64,000 nt of DNA from Pseudomonas sp. BMS12. Lineage in GTDB: Bacteria > Pseudomonadota > Gammaproteobacteria > Pseudomonadales > Pseudomonadaceae. This document shows, one piece after another, positions 45,285-54,020 of this stretch; position 1 is the first letter of the stretch; every line of letters begins with the position of its first letter. The position numbers and the translations under genes were made by a program. The stretch covers positions 99,344 through 163,343 of the forward strand of contig NZ_LSOF01000016.1 in NCBI RefSeq assembly GCF_001592875.1. Direction: 5' to 3'. A model generated the notes under the pieces. It was not told where the DNA came from and searched no databases. It saw only the letters and a list, made by a program, of their open reading frames with translations.

Positions 45285-47264
45285 TCATGGCGTGACGATG
45301 TTGAACCAGAAATCGAACTTGTCGAGCAGGCCCATGAACTCGCCGAAGGCGGCAGGACGGCCATCGAACTTCAGCTCGCCGGAGGCAACCTTCTGCTCCA
45401 GGGTGGCTCGGCCCAGCTGGATGGCTTCCAGAGTGCCCTTGCTCATGCTCAGCCCGACATCGGCCTTGTCGCTCGCCTTGGGCTCGTAGGTCAACACACC
45501 GTTTTCCACGGTCAGGGCATAGCTCTTGCCGAGGTCGGTGAAGGTGAAATTGAGCACCAGCTTCTTGCCCGCCGCACGCTCGCCATTGAGGCGCACGGCC
45601 AGATAATCGAAGAGCATTTCCGGCGGCATCGCACGGATCATGTCCGGACTGGCGGTCACAGTAGCGGCGCCCGATGGCACGCCGTTGCGCAGCTCGTAAG
45701 CGCCCTGCAGATACACCGAACGCCATGGACCGGACTCGGCCTGATAGCCCAGCTGCTCGAAGCAGTCGGCCAGCAGGTTCTTGGCCTCGGCATTGTCCGG
45801 CTCGGCGAACACCACCTGTTTGGCGGCTTCGGCAACCCAGCGGTACTCGCCCTTGGCGTAGTCGGCCTTAGCGCGCTTGAGCACGGCAGCGGAACCGCCC
45901 ATGTATTCCACATACTTCTTCGCGGCCGGCTGCGGCGGCAGCTTGTCGAGGTTGGCCGGGTTGCCGTCATACCAGCCCATGTAACGCTGGTAGACCGCCT
46001 TGGCATTGTGCTTGAGGGTGCCGTAGTAGCCACGGGTCGGCCAGTTGCTTTCCAGCTCCGGCGGCAGCTTGATGGCCTCGGCGATCTCCTCGCCAGTCAT
46101 GCCCTGGTTCATCATGTGCACGGTCTGGTCGTGGATGTACTTGTAGACCGCCTGCTGCTTTTTCAGATAGTCATGAATTTGCGTCTTGCCCCACAGAGGC
46201 CAGTGGTGGCTCTGGAACTTGACCTCGACCTTGTCGCCATACAGCGCCTCGGTCTCGCCGATGAACTTGGCCCACTCCAGCGCATCGCGCACCTGGGCAC
46301 CGCGCAGGGTGTACAGGTTGTGCAGGGTATTGGTCGTGTTCTCGGCCATCCACATGGCCTTGTGCTGCGGCAGATAGGTGTTCATTTCCGCCGGAGCCTC
46401 GGTACCCGGCGTCATCTGGAATACCAGCTTGACCCCATCGACCTCCAGCTCCTGGCCGGTCTTGCTGACAAACTCGGTAGGCGGAATCAGCGTGGTGCTG
46501 CCGGTGGACACGGTCGGTGCCAGCCCCGCGTTCACACCACCCTCGGCGCTGCGCGGCAGCAGAGCACCGAACATGTACACGCCGCGGCGAGCCATGGCAT
46601 TGCCGGCGATGACGTTCTCGCTGATGGCGTGCTCGTTGAAGCCCTCGGGGGCGATGATGCGTACCTTGCCCGCCTTGACGTCGGCCTCGTCGACGATGCC
46701 GCGTACCCCACCGAAATGGTCGATGTGCGAGTGGCTGTAGACCACAGCCACCACGGGTTTCTGGCCCAGGTGCTGGCTGACCAGCTCGTAGGCAGCCTTG
46801 GCGGTTTCCTGGGTCAGCAGCGGGTCGAACACGATCCAGCCGCTCTTGCCCTCGATGAAGGTGATGTTCGACAGGTCGTAACCGCGCACCTGGTAGATAC
46901 CGTCGGTGACCTTGAACAGACCGTACTCCAGGTTCAGCTGGGCGTGTCGCCACAGGCTCGGGTTGACGCTGGCAGGGGCCGGCAGATCATTCTTGATGAA
47001 TGCCTTGTAGCTCTCCATGTCCCAGACCACCTTGCCGTTGGCATCCTTGATGGTCAGCGTATCGGGCCTGGCGATAAAGCCGCGATGGGCATTCTCGAAG
47101 TCCTGGCGATTGGCGAATGGCAATTGCTCCAGCACGGCGTGGTTGGCCGCGGCGGTGAACTCGGTGGCGGGCTTGGTCGGTTGCGGCGCAGCCTGGGCCA
47201 CGCTTGCCATCAGCAACGCGCCAGCGACACTGGCCGACAGCAGGCATTTCAAGGGATGAAACAT
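45285..47264 (-). CDS. sdsA: Alkyl sulfatase, SdsA1 type (metallo-beta-lactamase fold)
   Basis: 659 residues, the size of P. aeruginosa SdsA1. Signal peptide (1-26, ASVAQA), catalytic metallo-beta-lactamase domain with YSHSHIDHFGG (His178, His180, Asp182, His183), further ligands downstream (MNTYLPQHKAMWMAENT), a dimerisation domain and a C-terminal SCP2-like domain (about 535-659) that binds the alkyl chain. It hydrolyses sulfate esters such as SDS to the alcohol and sulfate. GAGGA precedes the ATG at 47264; a TTG 15 bases upstream is less likely. It follows the GMC dehydrogenase gene by 43 bases, so one operon is expected. Confidence 0.95.
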   Translation of the reverse strand: MFHPLKCLLSASVAGALLMASVAQAAPQPTKPATEFTAAANHAVLEQLPFANRQDFENAHRGFIARPDTLTIKDANGKVVWDMESYKAFIKNDLPAPASVNPSLWRHAQLNLEYGLFKVTDGIYQVRGYDLSNITFIEGKSGWIVFDPLLTQETAKAAYELVSQHLGQKPVVAVVYSHSHIDHFGGVRGIVDEADVKAGKVRIIAPEGFNEHAISENVIAGNAMARRGVYMFGALLPRSAEGGVNAGLAPTVSTGSTTLIPPTEFVSKTGQELEVDGVKLVFQMTPGTEAPAEMNTYLPQHKAMWMAENTTNTLHNLYTLRGAQVRDALEWAKFIGETEALYGDKVEVKFQSHHWPLWGKTQIHDYLKKQQAVYKYIHDQTVHMMNQGMTGEEIAEAIKLPPELESNWPTRGYYGTLKHNAKAVYQRYMGWYDGNPANLDKLPPQPAAKKYVEYMGGSAAVLKRAKADYAKGEYRWVAEAAKQVVFAEPDNAEAKNLLADCFEQLGYQAESGPWRSVYLQGAYELRNGVPSGAATVTASPDMIRAMPPEMLFDYLAVRLNGERAAGKKLVLNFTFTDLGKSYALTVENGVLTYEPKASDKADVGLSMSKGTLEAIQLGRATLEQKVASGELKFDGRPAAFGEFMGLLDKFDFWFNIVTP

Positions 47265-47307
47265 GTAGTGGGTCCTCAATTGTTGTTATGGCTGTTCTGC
47301 CGCGGCC

Positions 47308-48891
47308 TCAGGCCCGGGCGATCCACTCAGCAGCACGTTCGGCCAGCATGATGGTCGGCGCGTTGGTATTGCCGCCGACCAGGGTCGGCATCACAGAGGC
47401 ATCGACCACGCGCAGGTTCTGCAGGCCATGCACACGCAGCTGGCCATCGACCACCGCCATCTCGTCGTGGCCCATCTTGCAGGTGCCGATCGGGTGGTAG
47501 ATCGAGTCGGTACGACGGCGCAGCAGGTCGATCAGCTGTTCGTCGCTGTGCAGGTCGGCGCTGTACATGTCCTTCAGGCCAAAGCGCGCCATCGCCGACT
47601 GGGCGACGATGTCGCGGGTCATGCGATAGCCCTTGAGCAGGGTCTGCACGTCATCGTCATGGCCGAGGAAGTTGGGGTCGATACGCGGTGCGTCGGCAGG
47701 GTTGGCCGAATGCAGACCGACGCTACCCACGCTCTTCGGCCGCAGCACGCAGACGTGGCAGCTGAAACCATGGCCCCAGTGCAGCTTGCGGTTGTGGTCG
47801 TCGAGGATGCTGACCACCGAGTGCAGCTGAATATCCGGACGCGCCAGACTCGGATCGGTCTTGAGGAAACCGCCGCCTTCGGCGAAGTTGCTGGCCAAAG
47901 GGCCGCGTCGTTTAGCCAGGTATTGCAGCAGGGCCGAGCCCATCTTCAGGCTGCCGCCCAGCGAGTAGCCGAGCAGCGAGTTGTCAGTACCCTTGTAGCT
48001 GAGCACCACGTCGGGGTGGTCGTAGAGGTTCTGCCCGACCCCCGGCAACTCGTGCTGCACACCGATGCCCTGGGGCTTGAGCTCGGCCTCCGGGCCGATA
48101 CCGGACAGCATCAGCAGTTGCGGGCTGCCAAATGCACCGGCACAAACCAGGACTTCCTTGCGTGCATTGATGGCAACCGACTGCCCCTTGAGCCGTACCT
48201 GCACCCCGGTGGCTTGCTTGCCCTGCAGCAGGATGCGCTCGGCCAGGGTGCCGGTGAGCACGGTGAGGTTCTCGCGCTTGCCGCGGATCGGCGTGAGGAA
48301 GGCGGCGGCAGCGCTCCAGCGGCGACCGTCACGGATGGTCACCTCGTACTGGCCGATACCTTCCTGCTCGGTGCCGTTGAAATCGTCGTTGTGGCCATAA
48401 CCGGCCTGCTTGCCCGCCTCGATGAAGGCGTGGGTGGCGGCATGGGCCTCGATCTTGCCGACGTACAGTTCGCCATCCGCACCGTGATACTCGCTGTTAC
48501 CCAGGTGATGCATCTCGCTCTTGCGAAAATACGGCAACACATCCTGAAAGCCCCAGCCCTGGTTACCCAACGCCGCCCAGTCGTCGTAGTCGGTCTGGTG
48601 GCCACGAATGTAGATCATGCCGTTGATCGAGCTGCTGCCGCCGAGGGTCTTGCCGCGCGGCTGATAGCCCTTGCGCCCGCCCAGCCCGGCCTGCGGCACG
48701 GTGTCGAAGGCCCAGTTGACATGCCGGGTCGGCAGAATGGCGGCCACGCCTGCGGGGGCATGAATCAGCGGCGAACGGTCTTCCGGGCCGGCCTCCAGCA
48801 AGCACACGGAAACCGCCGGATTCGCACTCAGACGGTTGGCCAGCACGCAACCCGCCGAACCTGCCCCCACGATGACGTAGTCGAACTGCAT
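47308..48891 (-). CDS. GMC family alcohol dehydrogenase (choline-dehydrogenase-like)
   Basis: A 527-residue FAD flavoprotein of the GMC family. FAD motif YVIVGAGSAGCVLANRLS at the N-terminus, GMC signature GKTLGGSSSINGMIYIRGH about residue 85, second signature GAFGSPQLLMLSGIG about residue 255 and the catalytic His region YHPIGTCKMG near the C-terminus. It resembles AlkJ-type alcohol dehydrogenases, so it probably oxidises the fatty alcohol released by the sulfatase. GGAGG precedes the ATG at 48891. First gene of the operon and divergent from the AraC gene. Confidence 0.92.
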   Translation of the reverse strand: MQFDYVIVGAGSAGCVLANRLSANPAVSVCLLEAGPEDRSPLIHAPAGVAAILPTRHVNWAFDTVPQAGLGGRKGYQPRGKTLGGSSSINGMIYIRGHQTDYDDWAALGNQGWGFQDVLPYFRKSEMHHLGNSEYHGADGELYVGKIEAHAATHAFIEAGKQAGYGHNDDFNGTEQEGIGQYEVTIRDGRRWSAAAAFLTPIRGKRENLTVLTGTLAERILLQGKQATGVQVRLKGQSVAINARKEVLVCAGAFGSPQLLMLSGIGPEAELKPQGIGVQHELPGVGQNLYDHPDVVLSYKGTDNSLLGYSLGGSLKMGSALLQYLAKRRGPLASNFAEGGGFLKTDPSLARPDIQLHSVVSILDDHNRKLHWGHGFSCHVCVLRPKSVGSVGLHSANPADAPRIDPNFLGHDDDVQTLLKGYRMTRDIVAQSAMARFGLKDMYSADLHSDEQLIDLLRRRTDSIYHPIGTCKMGHDEMAVVDGQLRVHGLQNLRVVDASVMPTLVGGNTNAPTIMLAERAAEWIARA

Positions 48892-48966
48892 GGCACCCTC
48901 CAACAGACAGTGAATTTGGATTCAGAAATTCATTGTTGGCGAGGCACGGTCGGTTTAGATTGATCT

Positions 48967-48996
48967 TTGACGACACAGATTTGACTCTTGACGACA
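48967..48996 (+). promoter_or_regulatory. Direct repeat TTGACGACA in the AraC/GMC intergenic region
   Basis: TTGACGACA at 48967-48975 and again at 48988-48996, 21 bases apart (two helical turns), the second touching the AraC start codon. This is a plausible AraC-type binding site. Confidence 0.5.
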
Positions 48997-50003
48997 TGGA
49001 ACCTTTCATCCGCACCACCTCCTTCGCCGGTTTTCGCGAACTGGTCAGCCAGCTCGGGGCCGACCCACTGCCCTATCTGGAACGCTTCCGGGTGCGCCCC
49101 GAGCTGCTCGACGATGAAGACGCGCGCGTACCCTTTCGCTCGCTGGTGGGGATGCTGGAGGCGGCGGCCGACGAGCTGGAGTGCCCGGACTTCGGCCTGC
49201 GCATGAGCGAATACCAGCACCTGCACGTGCTCGGCCCCATCGCCCTGATTGCCTGCAACGCCAGTAGCGTTGGCCACGCCCTGGCGGAGATCGTGCGCTT
49301 CATCGGCTACCACAGCTCGGGCATCGTGCTGGATCTCGACCTCAGCGAAGCGCACATGCCCTGCCTGGTCATCGAACTGCGCCTGCCGGGGGCGCAACGG
49401 CAGATGGCGGAACTGGCCATGGGCGTGGCACTGAAGACCATGAAGCTGCTCTGCGGCTCGACCTTCGCCCCTCAGGCGGTGCAGCTGGCCAGTGCCAGCC
49501 CGGTGCCGGCGGCGCGCTATCGCCGCCACTTCGGTAGCGAGGTCTATCTCGGCCAGGCACGCAATGCCCTGGTGTTCGCCGAGCGCCAACTGGGGCAACG
49601 CATCGAACGCCAGGATCCGACCCTGCACCGCACGCTGGTGCAGTACCTCAGCCAGATCCATCTGCTCGGCGCACCGGATCTGCTGGAGCAGGTGCGCCGC
49701 CTGGTGCTGCGTCTGCTGCCGATTCAGCAGTGCCGCCTGCCCCTGGTCGCCGAGCAGCTCGGCCTGCACGAACGCAACCTGCAGCGCCAGCTGGCCGAGC
49801 TGAACCACAGGTTCGACGAACTGGTCGAAGGCATTCGCCGCGAGCGTGCGGATTTCTACCTGGCCGAGCGCGACATCCCCATGTCGCAGATCGCCGGCAT
49901 GCTCGGCTACAGCGAGCAGAGCGTGTTCAATCGCGCTTGCCGCCGCTGGTTCGCCATGACGCCCGGCGCCCGCCGTCGGCAACTGCTGGAGCGCTCGGTC
50001 TAG
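48996..50003 (+). CDS. AraC family transcriptional regulator
   Basis: 335 residues. An N-terminal effector domain of the Arabinose_bd/OruR type (FIRTTSFAGFRELVSQLGADP) and a C-terminal double helix-turn-helix (LPLVAEQLGLHERNLQRQLAEL and ISQIAGMLGYSEQSVFNRACRRWFAMTPGARR-like). This class often senses small hydrophobic substrates. It is divergent from the GMC-sdsA operon, its probable target. Its TAG stop shares two bases with the opposite-strand stop of the LuxR gene. Confidence 0.92.
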   Translation: MEPFIRTTSFAGFRELVSQLGADPLPYLERFRVRPELLDDEDARVPFRSLVGMLEAAADELECPDFGLRMSEYQHLHVLGPIALIACNASSVGHALAEIVRFIGYHSSGIVLDLDLSEAHMPCLVIELRLPGAQRQMAELAMGVALKTMKLLCGSTFAPQAVQLASASPVPAARYRRHFGSEVYLGQARNALVFAERQLGQRIERQDPTLHRTLVQYLSQIHLLGAPDLLEQVRRLVLRLLPIQQCRLPLVAEQLGLHERNLQRQLAELNHRFDELVEGIRRERADFYLAERDIPMSQIAGMLGYSEQSVFNRACRRWFAMTPGARRRQLLERSV

Positions 50004-52522
50004 GCCGTCAGCCCCAGCTCCTTGGCCCGCGCCACCGCCTGGGTGCGACGCTCAACGCCCAGCTTGAAATTGATGCGCTGGGCGTGGGTCTTCACCGTAT
50101 GCAGGGAAATGAACAGCTCCTCGGCAATCTGCTGGTTGGACAACCCACGTGCGATCAGTTTGAGCACATCCAGCTCACGCTTGCTGAGCAGCGCCAGCTG
50201 CGGATTCACGGTCCCCGTGCTCTCCACCGCCCAGCGCATCATCGTCGGATTGCGCTGCGCCAGTGCCTGCTCGACACTCACCAGCCCCATCTGCCGGGCC
50301 AGCGCCAAGGCATCGAGAAAGGCCTGCTTGGCCTGGGCATAGCGGCCCTCGCCATGCAGTCCCTCGGCCAGGCTGAAACCTATCTCGCAGGCCAGCGGGC
50401 GGCGCCCTGCTGCAAGCGCCTCGGCGTGCATCTGCTCCAGAGTCGCCAGAGCGTCGGGGCGGCCATCGCCCTGCAGACGCGTCAGATTGAGCAGCAGGTT
50501 CAGGCGCAGATTCATATCGGGCACGCCGAAGGGAGCCAAGTGGCGACCCGCCTCATGGGCGCTCAACAGGCTCTTCTCCACCTGCCCATGCTGCCCCTGG
50601 GCCAGCCAGAGCCTGGCCTTGGCAGCCAGTAGCACGCCGCGATAGTGCTGGGCATCGATGTGCTGGTACTGCAATTCACGCTCGGCATCGGCGATACGGG
50701 CAAAGGCCGAGGCATAGTCGCCATGCAACGCATCCAGCTCGACCAGGCCCAGGCAGCCCCAGACCACCGCCGGGTCGGCACAGGCGCGGCACTCCTGCAT
50801 GCCCGCGACAAAGGTGGTTTCGGCCTCTTCATAGTGGCCGCGCTGCAGCAGCAGGCTGGCCCACAACAGCTGGGTCCGGCCACGCATGGGGCTCGGCTCG
50901 GCGCCCCAGGCCTGGGTGAGTTCGGCATGCAGGCGGCGCAACAGGCTCTCGGCGCGCAGCAGTTCACCGCGCATCTCCAACAGCTTGGCATGCTCCAGGG
51001 TCAGCAGGCTCTCGAACGCCAGGCTGCCATGCTCGCGCGCCTGCTTGATGGCTTCACGATTGAGCTCCTGGGCGCGCTCGAACTGCCCCTCGATCAGCGC
51101 TTGCTCCACCAGCATCAAGCGACACACCAGGCGCTGACTCCAGGCCCGCTCCGGCAACTCCTCCACGGCCTCGGCCAGCAGCGTCACGCCTCGCGCGATG
51201 TCGCCCCGATGGAAGGCCAGCTTGCCCGCCAGCGCCTTGATCTGGGCGACCAGCTCCTGCTGGCGGCGCGCGGAGGGTTGCGGCAGGCAACGCTCCAGCG
51301 CGTGAATATAGTGTTGCGCCTCGTCGAGCCGGCCGCTGAGTACCGTCGCCCAGCCATTGAGCAGCGTCAGGCGCAAGGTGCTGACCAGCATCTCCTGCGG
51401 CAACTCATGCTGCCATTCCAGCAGCAGGGCAATCCCCCGCCCCTGCAGCAGGCGGTCCTCGGTGTAGCGCTCCATCAGACTGGCCGCCACCTCCGGCTGC
51501 CCGGCGCGCAGCGCGTACTCCAGTGCCGGTCGCACATGCTCCAGGCCGAGGTAGTGCTGGCAGGCCTTGCGGAACAAGGCCTTGGTCATGCTGGCCGGCA
51601 ACTGCTCGGCCAGCAGGGCCGCTATTGCCGGTTGAATGCGCAGGGCCTGCTCGTCCTGGTCGACCGGTTCGACGAACAGCGCACACTCGCGCAGGTGTTT
51701 GAGCAACGCAGCACCCTCGCCCACCCCCAGCAGCTGCTCGCACAACGGCGCATCGAACTGGGGAAAGTGCGCCAGGGAAAACAGCGCCAGCTGCCAGTCG
51801 CCCGGCAACTCGTCGAGCACCTCCCGCCGCAGATAGTCCAGCATCAGCTCGTGGTTGCATTCGGCCGGCAACGGCTGGCCCGGCTTCAGGCCCAGCAGGC
51901 GCAACCGTACACCCGCACACCACCCCTCCGACCAGCGGTGCAACTCAAGCAGCTCCTGACGTTGCCAGGCATGCCCGGCCAGGCTGACCAACTCACAGAC
52001 CTCGTCCGGGGTGAAGGCCAGCTCGCGACCGTCCAGCTCGAACAGATCGCCACTGAGCAGCATCCGTGTCAGTTGCAGGTGGGGGCGGCGGCGACTGGCG
52101 ATCCACCAGCGCACGGAGGTCGAGGATTCCTGCACCAGCTCGTTGAGCAGCTGATCCAGCGCCTCATCTGGGGTGCGCGGGTAATCGTCCAGCACCAGCC
52201 AGAGCGCTTGCGCCTGATCAATGAGCAGGTCGCGAACCCGCTGCGGATCGTCGCCGGGCAGGCACAGGGCTCGCCCCAACCGAGCCAGCAGGGTGTCGGC
52301 CGCAAGCGGCTGGCCACGCAGATCGAGACGGACCAAGCGGGTATCGGCCGGGCACTGCTCCATGCACTCGTCGAGCAGGGTGCTCTTGCCGCTGCCGGCT
52401 TGTGCCCACAACAGGCGCAGGCGGCAATCGGCTTCCAGCAACGCATCTCTCAGGCGTGGACGCGGCAGGTTACGCGGGGCATGCATCGTGTAGGTGCTCG
52501 ATTCTTGTTGGTGTGCCTTCAT
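50000..52522 (-). CDS. MalT-like LuxR family regulator (LAL type)
   Basis: 840 residues. N-terminal ATPase of the STAND class with Walker A WAQAGSGKSTLL, a Walker B-like LWLVLDDY, a long TPR-like helical region (about 330-760), and a C-terminal LuxR helix-turn-helix (LSKRELDVLKLIARGLSNQQIAEELFISLHTVKTH). Such proteins bind an inducer through the helical repeats and ATP in the NTPase. The ATG at 52522 (MKAHQQES) is preferred; later ATG at 52486 is possible. It lies downstream of the DUF1302-DUF1329 pair, behind a terminator, and probably regulates it. Confidence 0.9.
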   Translation of the reverse strand: MKAHQQESSTYTMHAPRNLPRPRLRDALLEADCRLRLLWAQAGSGKSTLLDECMEQCPADTRLVRLDLRGQPLAADTLLARLGRALCLPGDDPQRVRDLLIDQAQALWLVLDDYPRTPDEALDQLLNELVQESSTSVRWWIASRRRPHLQLTRMLLSGDLFELDGRELAFTPDEVCELVSLAGHAWQRQELLELHRWSEGWCAGVRLRLLGLKPGQPLPAECNHELMLDYLRREVLDELPGDWQLALFSLAHFPQFDAPLCEQLLGVGEGAALLKHLRECALFVEPVDQDEQALRIQPAIAALLAEQLPASMTKALFRKACQHYLGLEHVRPALEYALRAGQPEVAASLMERYTEDRLLQGRGIALLLEWQHELPQEMLVSTLRLTLLNGWATVLSGRLDEAQHYIHALERCLPQPSARRQQELVAQIKALAGKLAFHRGDIARGVTLLAEAVEELPERAWSQRLVCRLMLVEQALIEGQFERAQELNREAIKQAREHGSLAFESLLTLEHAKLLEMRGELLRAESLLRRLHAELTQAWGAEPSPMRGRTQLLWASLLLQRGHYEEAETTFVAGMQECRACADPAVVWGCLGLVELDALHGDYASAFARIADAERELQYQHIDAQHYRGVLLAAKARLWLAQGQHGQVEKSLLSAHEAGRHLAPFGVPDMNLRLNLLLNLTRLQGDGRPDALATLEQMHAEALAAGRRPLACEIGFSLAEGLHGEGRYAQAKQAFLDALALARQMGLVSVEQALAQRNPTMMRWAVESTGTVNPQLALLSKRELDVLKLIARGLSNQQIAEELFISLHTVKTHAQRINFKLGVERRTQAVARAKELGLTA

Positions 52523-52563
52523 CCTTACAGAGCCCCGCTGCGCTAGGCAAATGTACAAAACAT

Positions 52564-52587
52564 AAAAAAAGCGGCCCGGAGGCCGCT
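52564..52587 (-). terminator. Intrinsic terminator of the DUF1302-DUF1329 operon
   Basis: On the minus strand AGCGGCC / GGCCGCT with a 4-base loop followed by seven T, 26 bases past the DUF1329 stop. It separates this operon from the LuxR gene. Confidence 0.9.
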
Positions 52588-52612
52588 CAAGACTTGGAGT
52601 AGCTCGTTTGAA

Positions 52613-54001
52613 TCAGCGCACGCCGGCCTGGCGCAGGGCCGCCGGGGTGTACTGGGAAGCGGTGGCCTTGGCACCGAACTCGTAGGCCTGCTTCTCTTCG
52701 TTCTTCAGACCGAGCACCGAGTAACGACCGGAGATCAGGTCATACAGGCCCTCGGCGGTATAGCCCGGGACTTTCTTGTGATAGTACTGCTGGGCGTACC
52801 CCTCACCCACGCGCCACAGCTGGCCACGGCCGTCGTAATGATCGATCAGCGCGGCTTGCCAGGTGTCCTCGTCGAAGTACATGTGGCGGGTGGCGTAGAT
52901 GTGACGCTCGCCCGGCTTGACCTTGGCCACCACTTCCCACACGCGGTGCAGCTCGTAGCGCACCAGGTCCTGGTCGATATGGCCGGCCTTGAGGATGTCG
53001 GCGTACTTCAGCTTCGGCGAGTCCAGCTTGTAGTTGTTGTACGGAATGTACATCTCCTTCTTGCCGACCAGCTGCCAGTCGTAGCGATCCGGCGCACCGT
53101 TGTACATGTCGTAGTTGTCCGAGGTGGCCAGGCCGTCGGCGGCAGTCGCCGGACCGTCGTAGGCCACCTGCGGAGCACGGCGTACGCGGCGCTGGCCGGC
53201 GTTGTACAGCCAGGCCATGCGCGGCTCTTTCACCTGGTCGATGGTCTCGTGCACCAGCAGCACGTTACCGGCCAGGCGCGCCGGCGCCGTCACGTTCTGG
53301 ATGAAATAGAACAGGATGTTCTCGGCCTTGCTCTTATCCAGGTCCGGCAGTTCGCTGGGGTAGGACACCTCGTCGGTGAACTCGACCATATTGAAGGAGC
53401 CGTTGGCCTGCGGCTGTACGCGGGTCATGTAACGTTTGACGTTACCGCCGCGGTAACGGGTACTGTGGTTCCACACCACCTCGACGCCCGACTTGGGAAT
53501 CGGAAAGGCGTAGTAGCGGCTGTCGCTGAAGCCCTCCAGCCCGTTACCACCACCGATGGTCGAGGTGTTCAGGGCGCTGGTCTTGATCGCTGCGTAGATA
53601 TCGTCCGGCAGGGCCGCCGTACGGTGGCTCGGATATACCGGGATCTTGTAGCTGTCGGGGTAACGCTTGAGCATCGCCAGCTGGCCAGCGGACAGCTTGT
53701 CCTTGTACTGCTCGGCGTTCTGCACGGTGATGGTGAACAGCGGCTGCTCGCTGGCGAACGGGTCGGCCAGGAAGCCCTTGGCATCGACCGCACCGGCGTC
53801 AACGGGCAGGCCACCGGTCCAGGCGGGAATGCTGCCGTCGGCGTTGGCAGCCTTCTCGGCCCCCATCGGGGTCAGGCTGGTGCCCAGCTGGGCAGCCTCT
53901 TCCGGGGACACCTTGGCCATGGCCACGCTGCTGGCCAGCAGGCTCAGTGCCAGGGCGCCAGCTTGAAACAGGGTATTTGTCGCTTTCATCTGCATAGTCA
54001 T
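52613..54001 (-). CDS. DUF1329 domain-containing periplasmic/envelope protein
   Basis: 462 residues. Signal peptide (ALALSLLASSVAMA), then the DUF1329 domain typical of a LolB/LolA-like beta fold: AWTGGLP, YAFPIPKSGVEVVWNHSTRYRG, AWLYNAGQRRVRRAPQVAYDGP, DRYDWQLVGKKEMYIPYNNYKL and LDHYDGRGQLWRVGEG-type DHYDGRGQLWRV. Members almost always pair with DUF1302 proteins and are linked to utilisation of hydrophobic compounds, probably by moving them through the envelope. It lies 19 bases downstream of the DUF1302 gene. Confidence 0.9.
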   Translation of the reverse strand: MTMQMKATNTLFQAGALALSLLASSVAMAKVSPEEAAQLGTSLTPMGAEKAANADGSIPAWTGGLPVDAGAVDAKGFLADPFASEQPLFTITVQNAEQYKDKLSAGQLAMLKRYPDSYKIPVYPSHRTAALPDDIYAAIKTSALNTSTIGGGNGLEGFSDSRYYAFPIPKSGVEVVWNHSTRYRGGNVKRYMTRVQPQANGSFNMVEFTDEVSYPSELPDLDKSKAENILFYFIQNVTAPARLAGNVLLVHETIDQVKEPRMAWLYNAGQRRVRRAPQVAYDGPATAADGLATSDNYDMYNGAPDRYDWQLVGKKEMYIPYNNYKLDSPKLKYADILKAGHIDQDLVRYELHRVWEVVAKVKPGERHIYATRHMYFDEDTWQAALIDHYDGRGQLWRVGEGYAQQYYHKKVPGYTAEGLYDLISGRYSVLGLKNEEKQAYEFGAKATASQYTPAALRQAGVR

Positions 54002-54020
54002 CCTAGATTCCGATCTGCGC

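Noticed and set aside
50645..52546. Plus-strand open frame of 633 codons opposite the LuxR gene
   Set aside because: Antisense shadow; Gln/Leu-rich without domain pattern.
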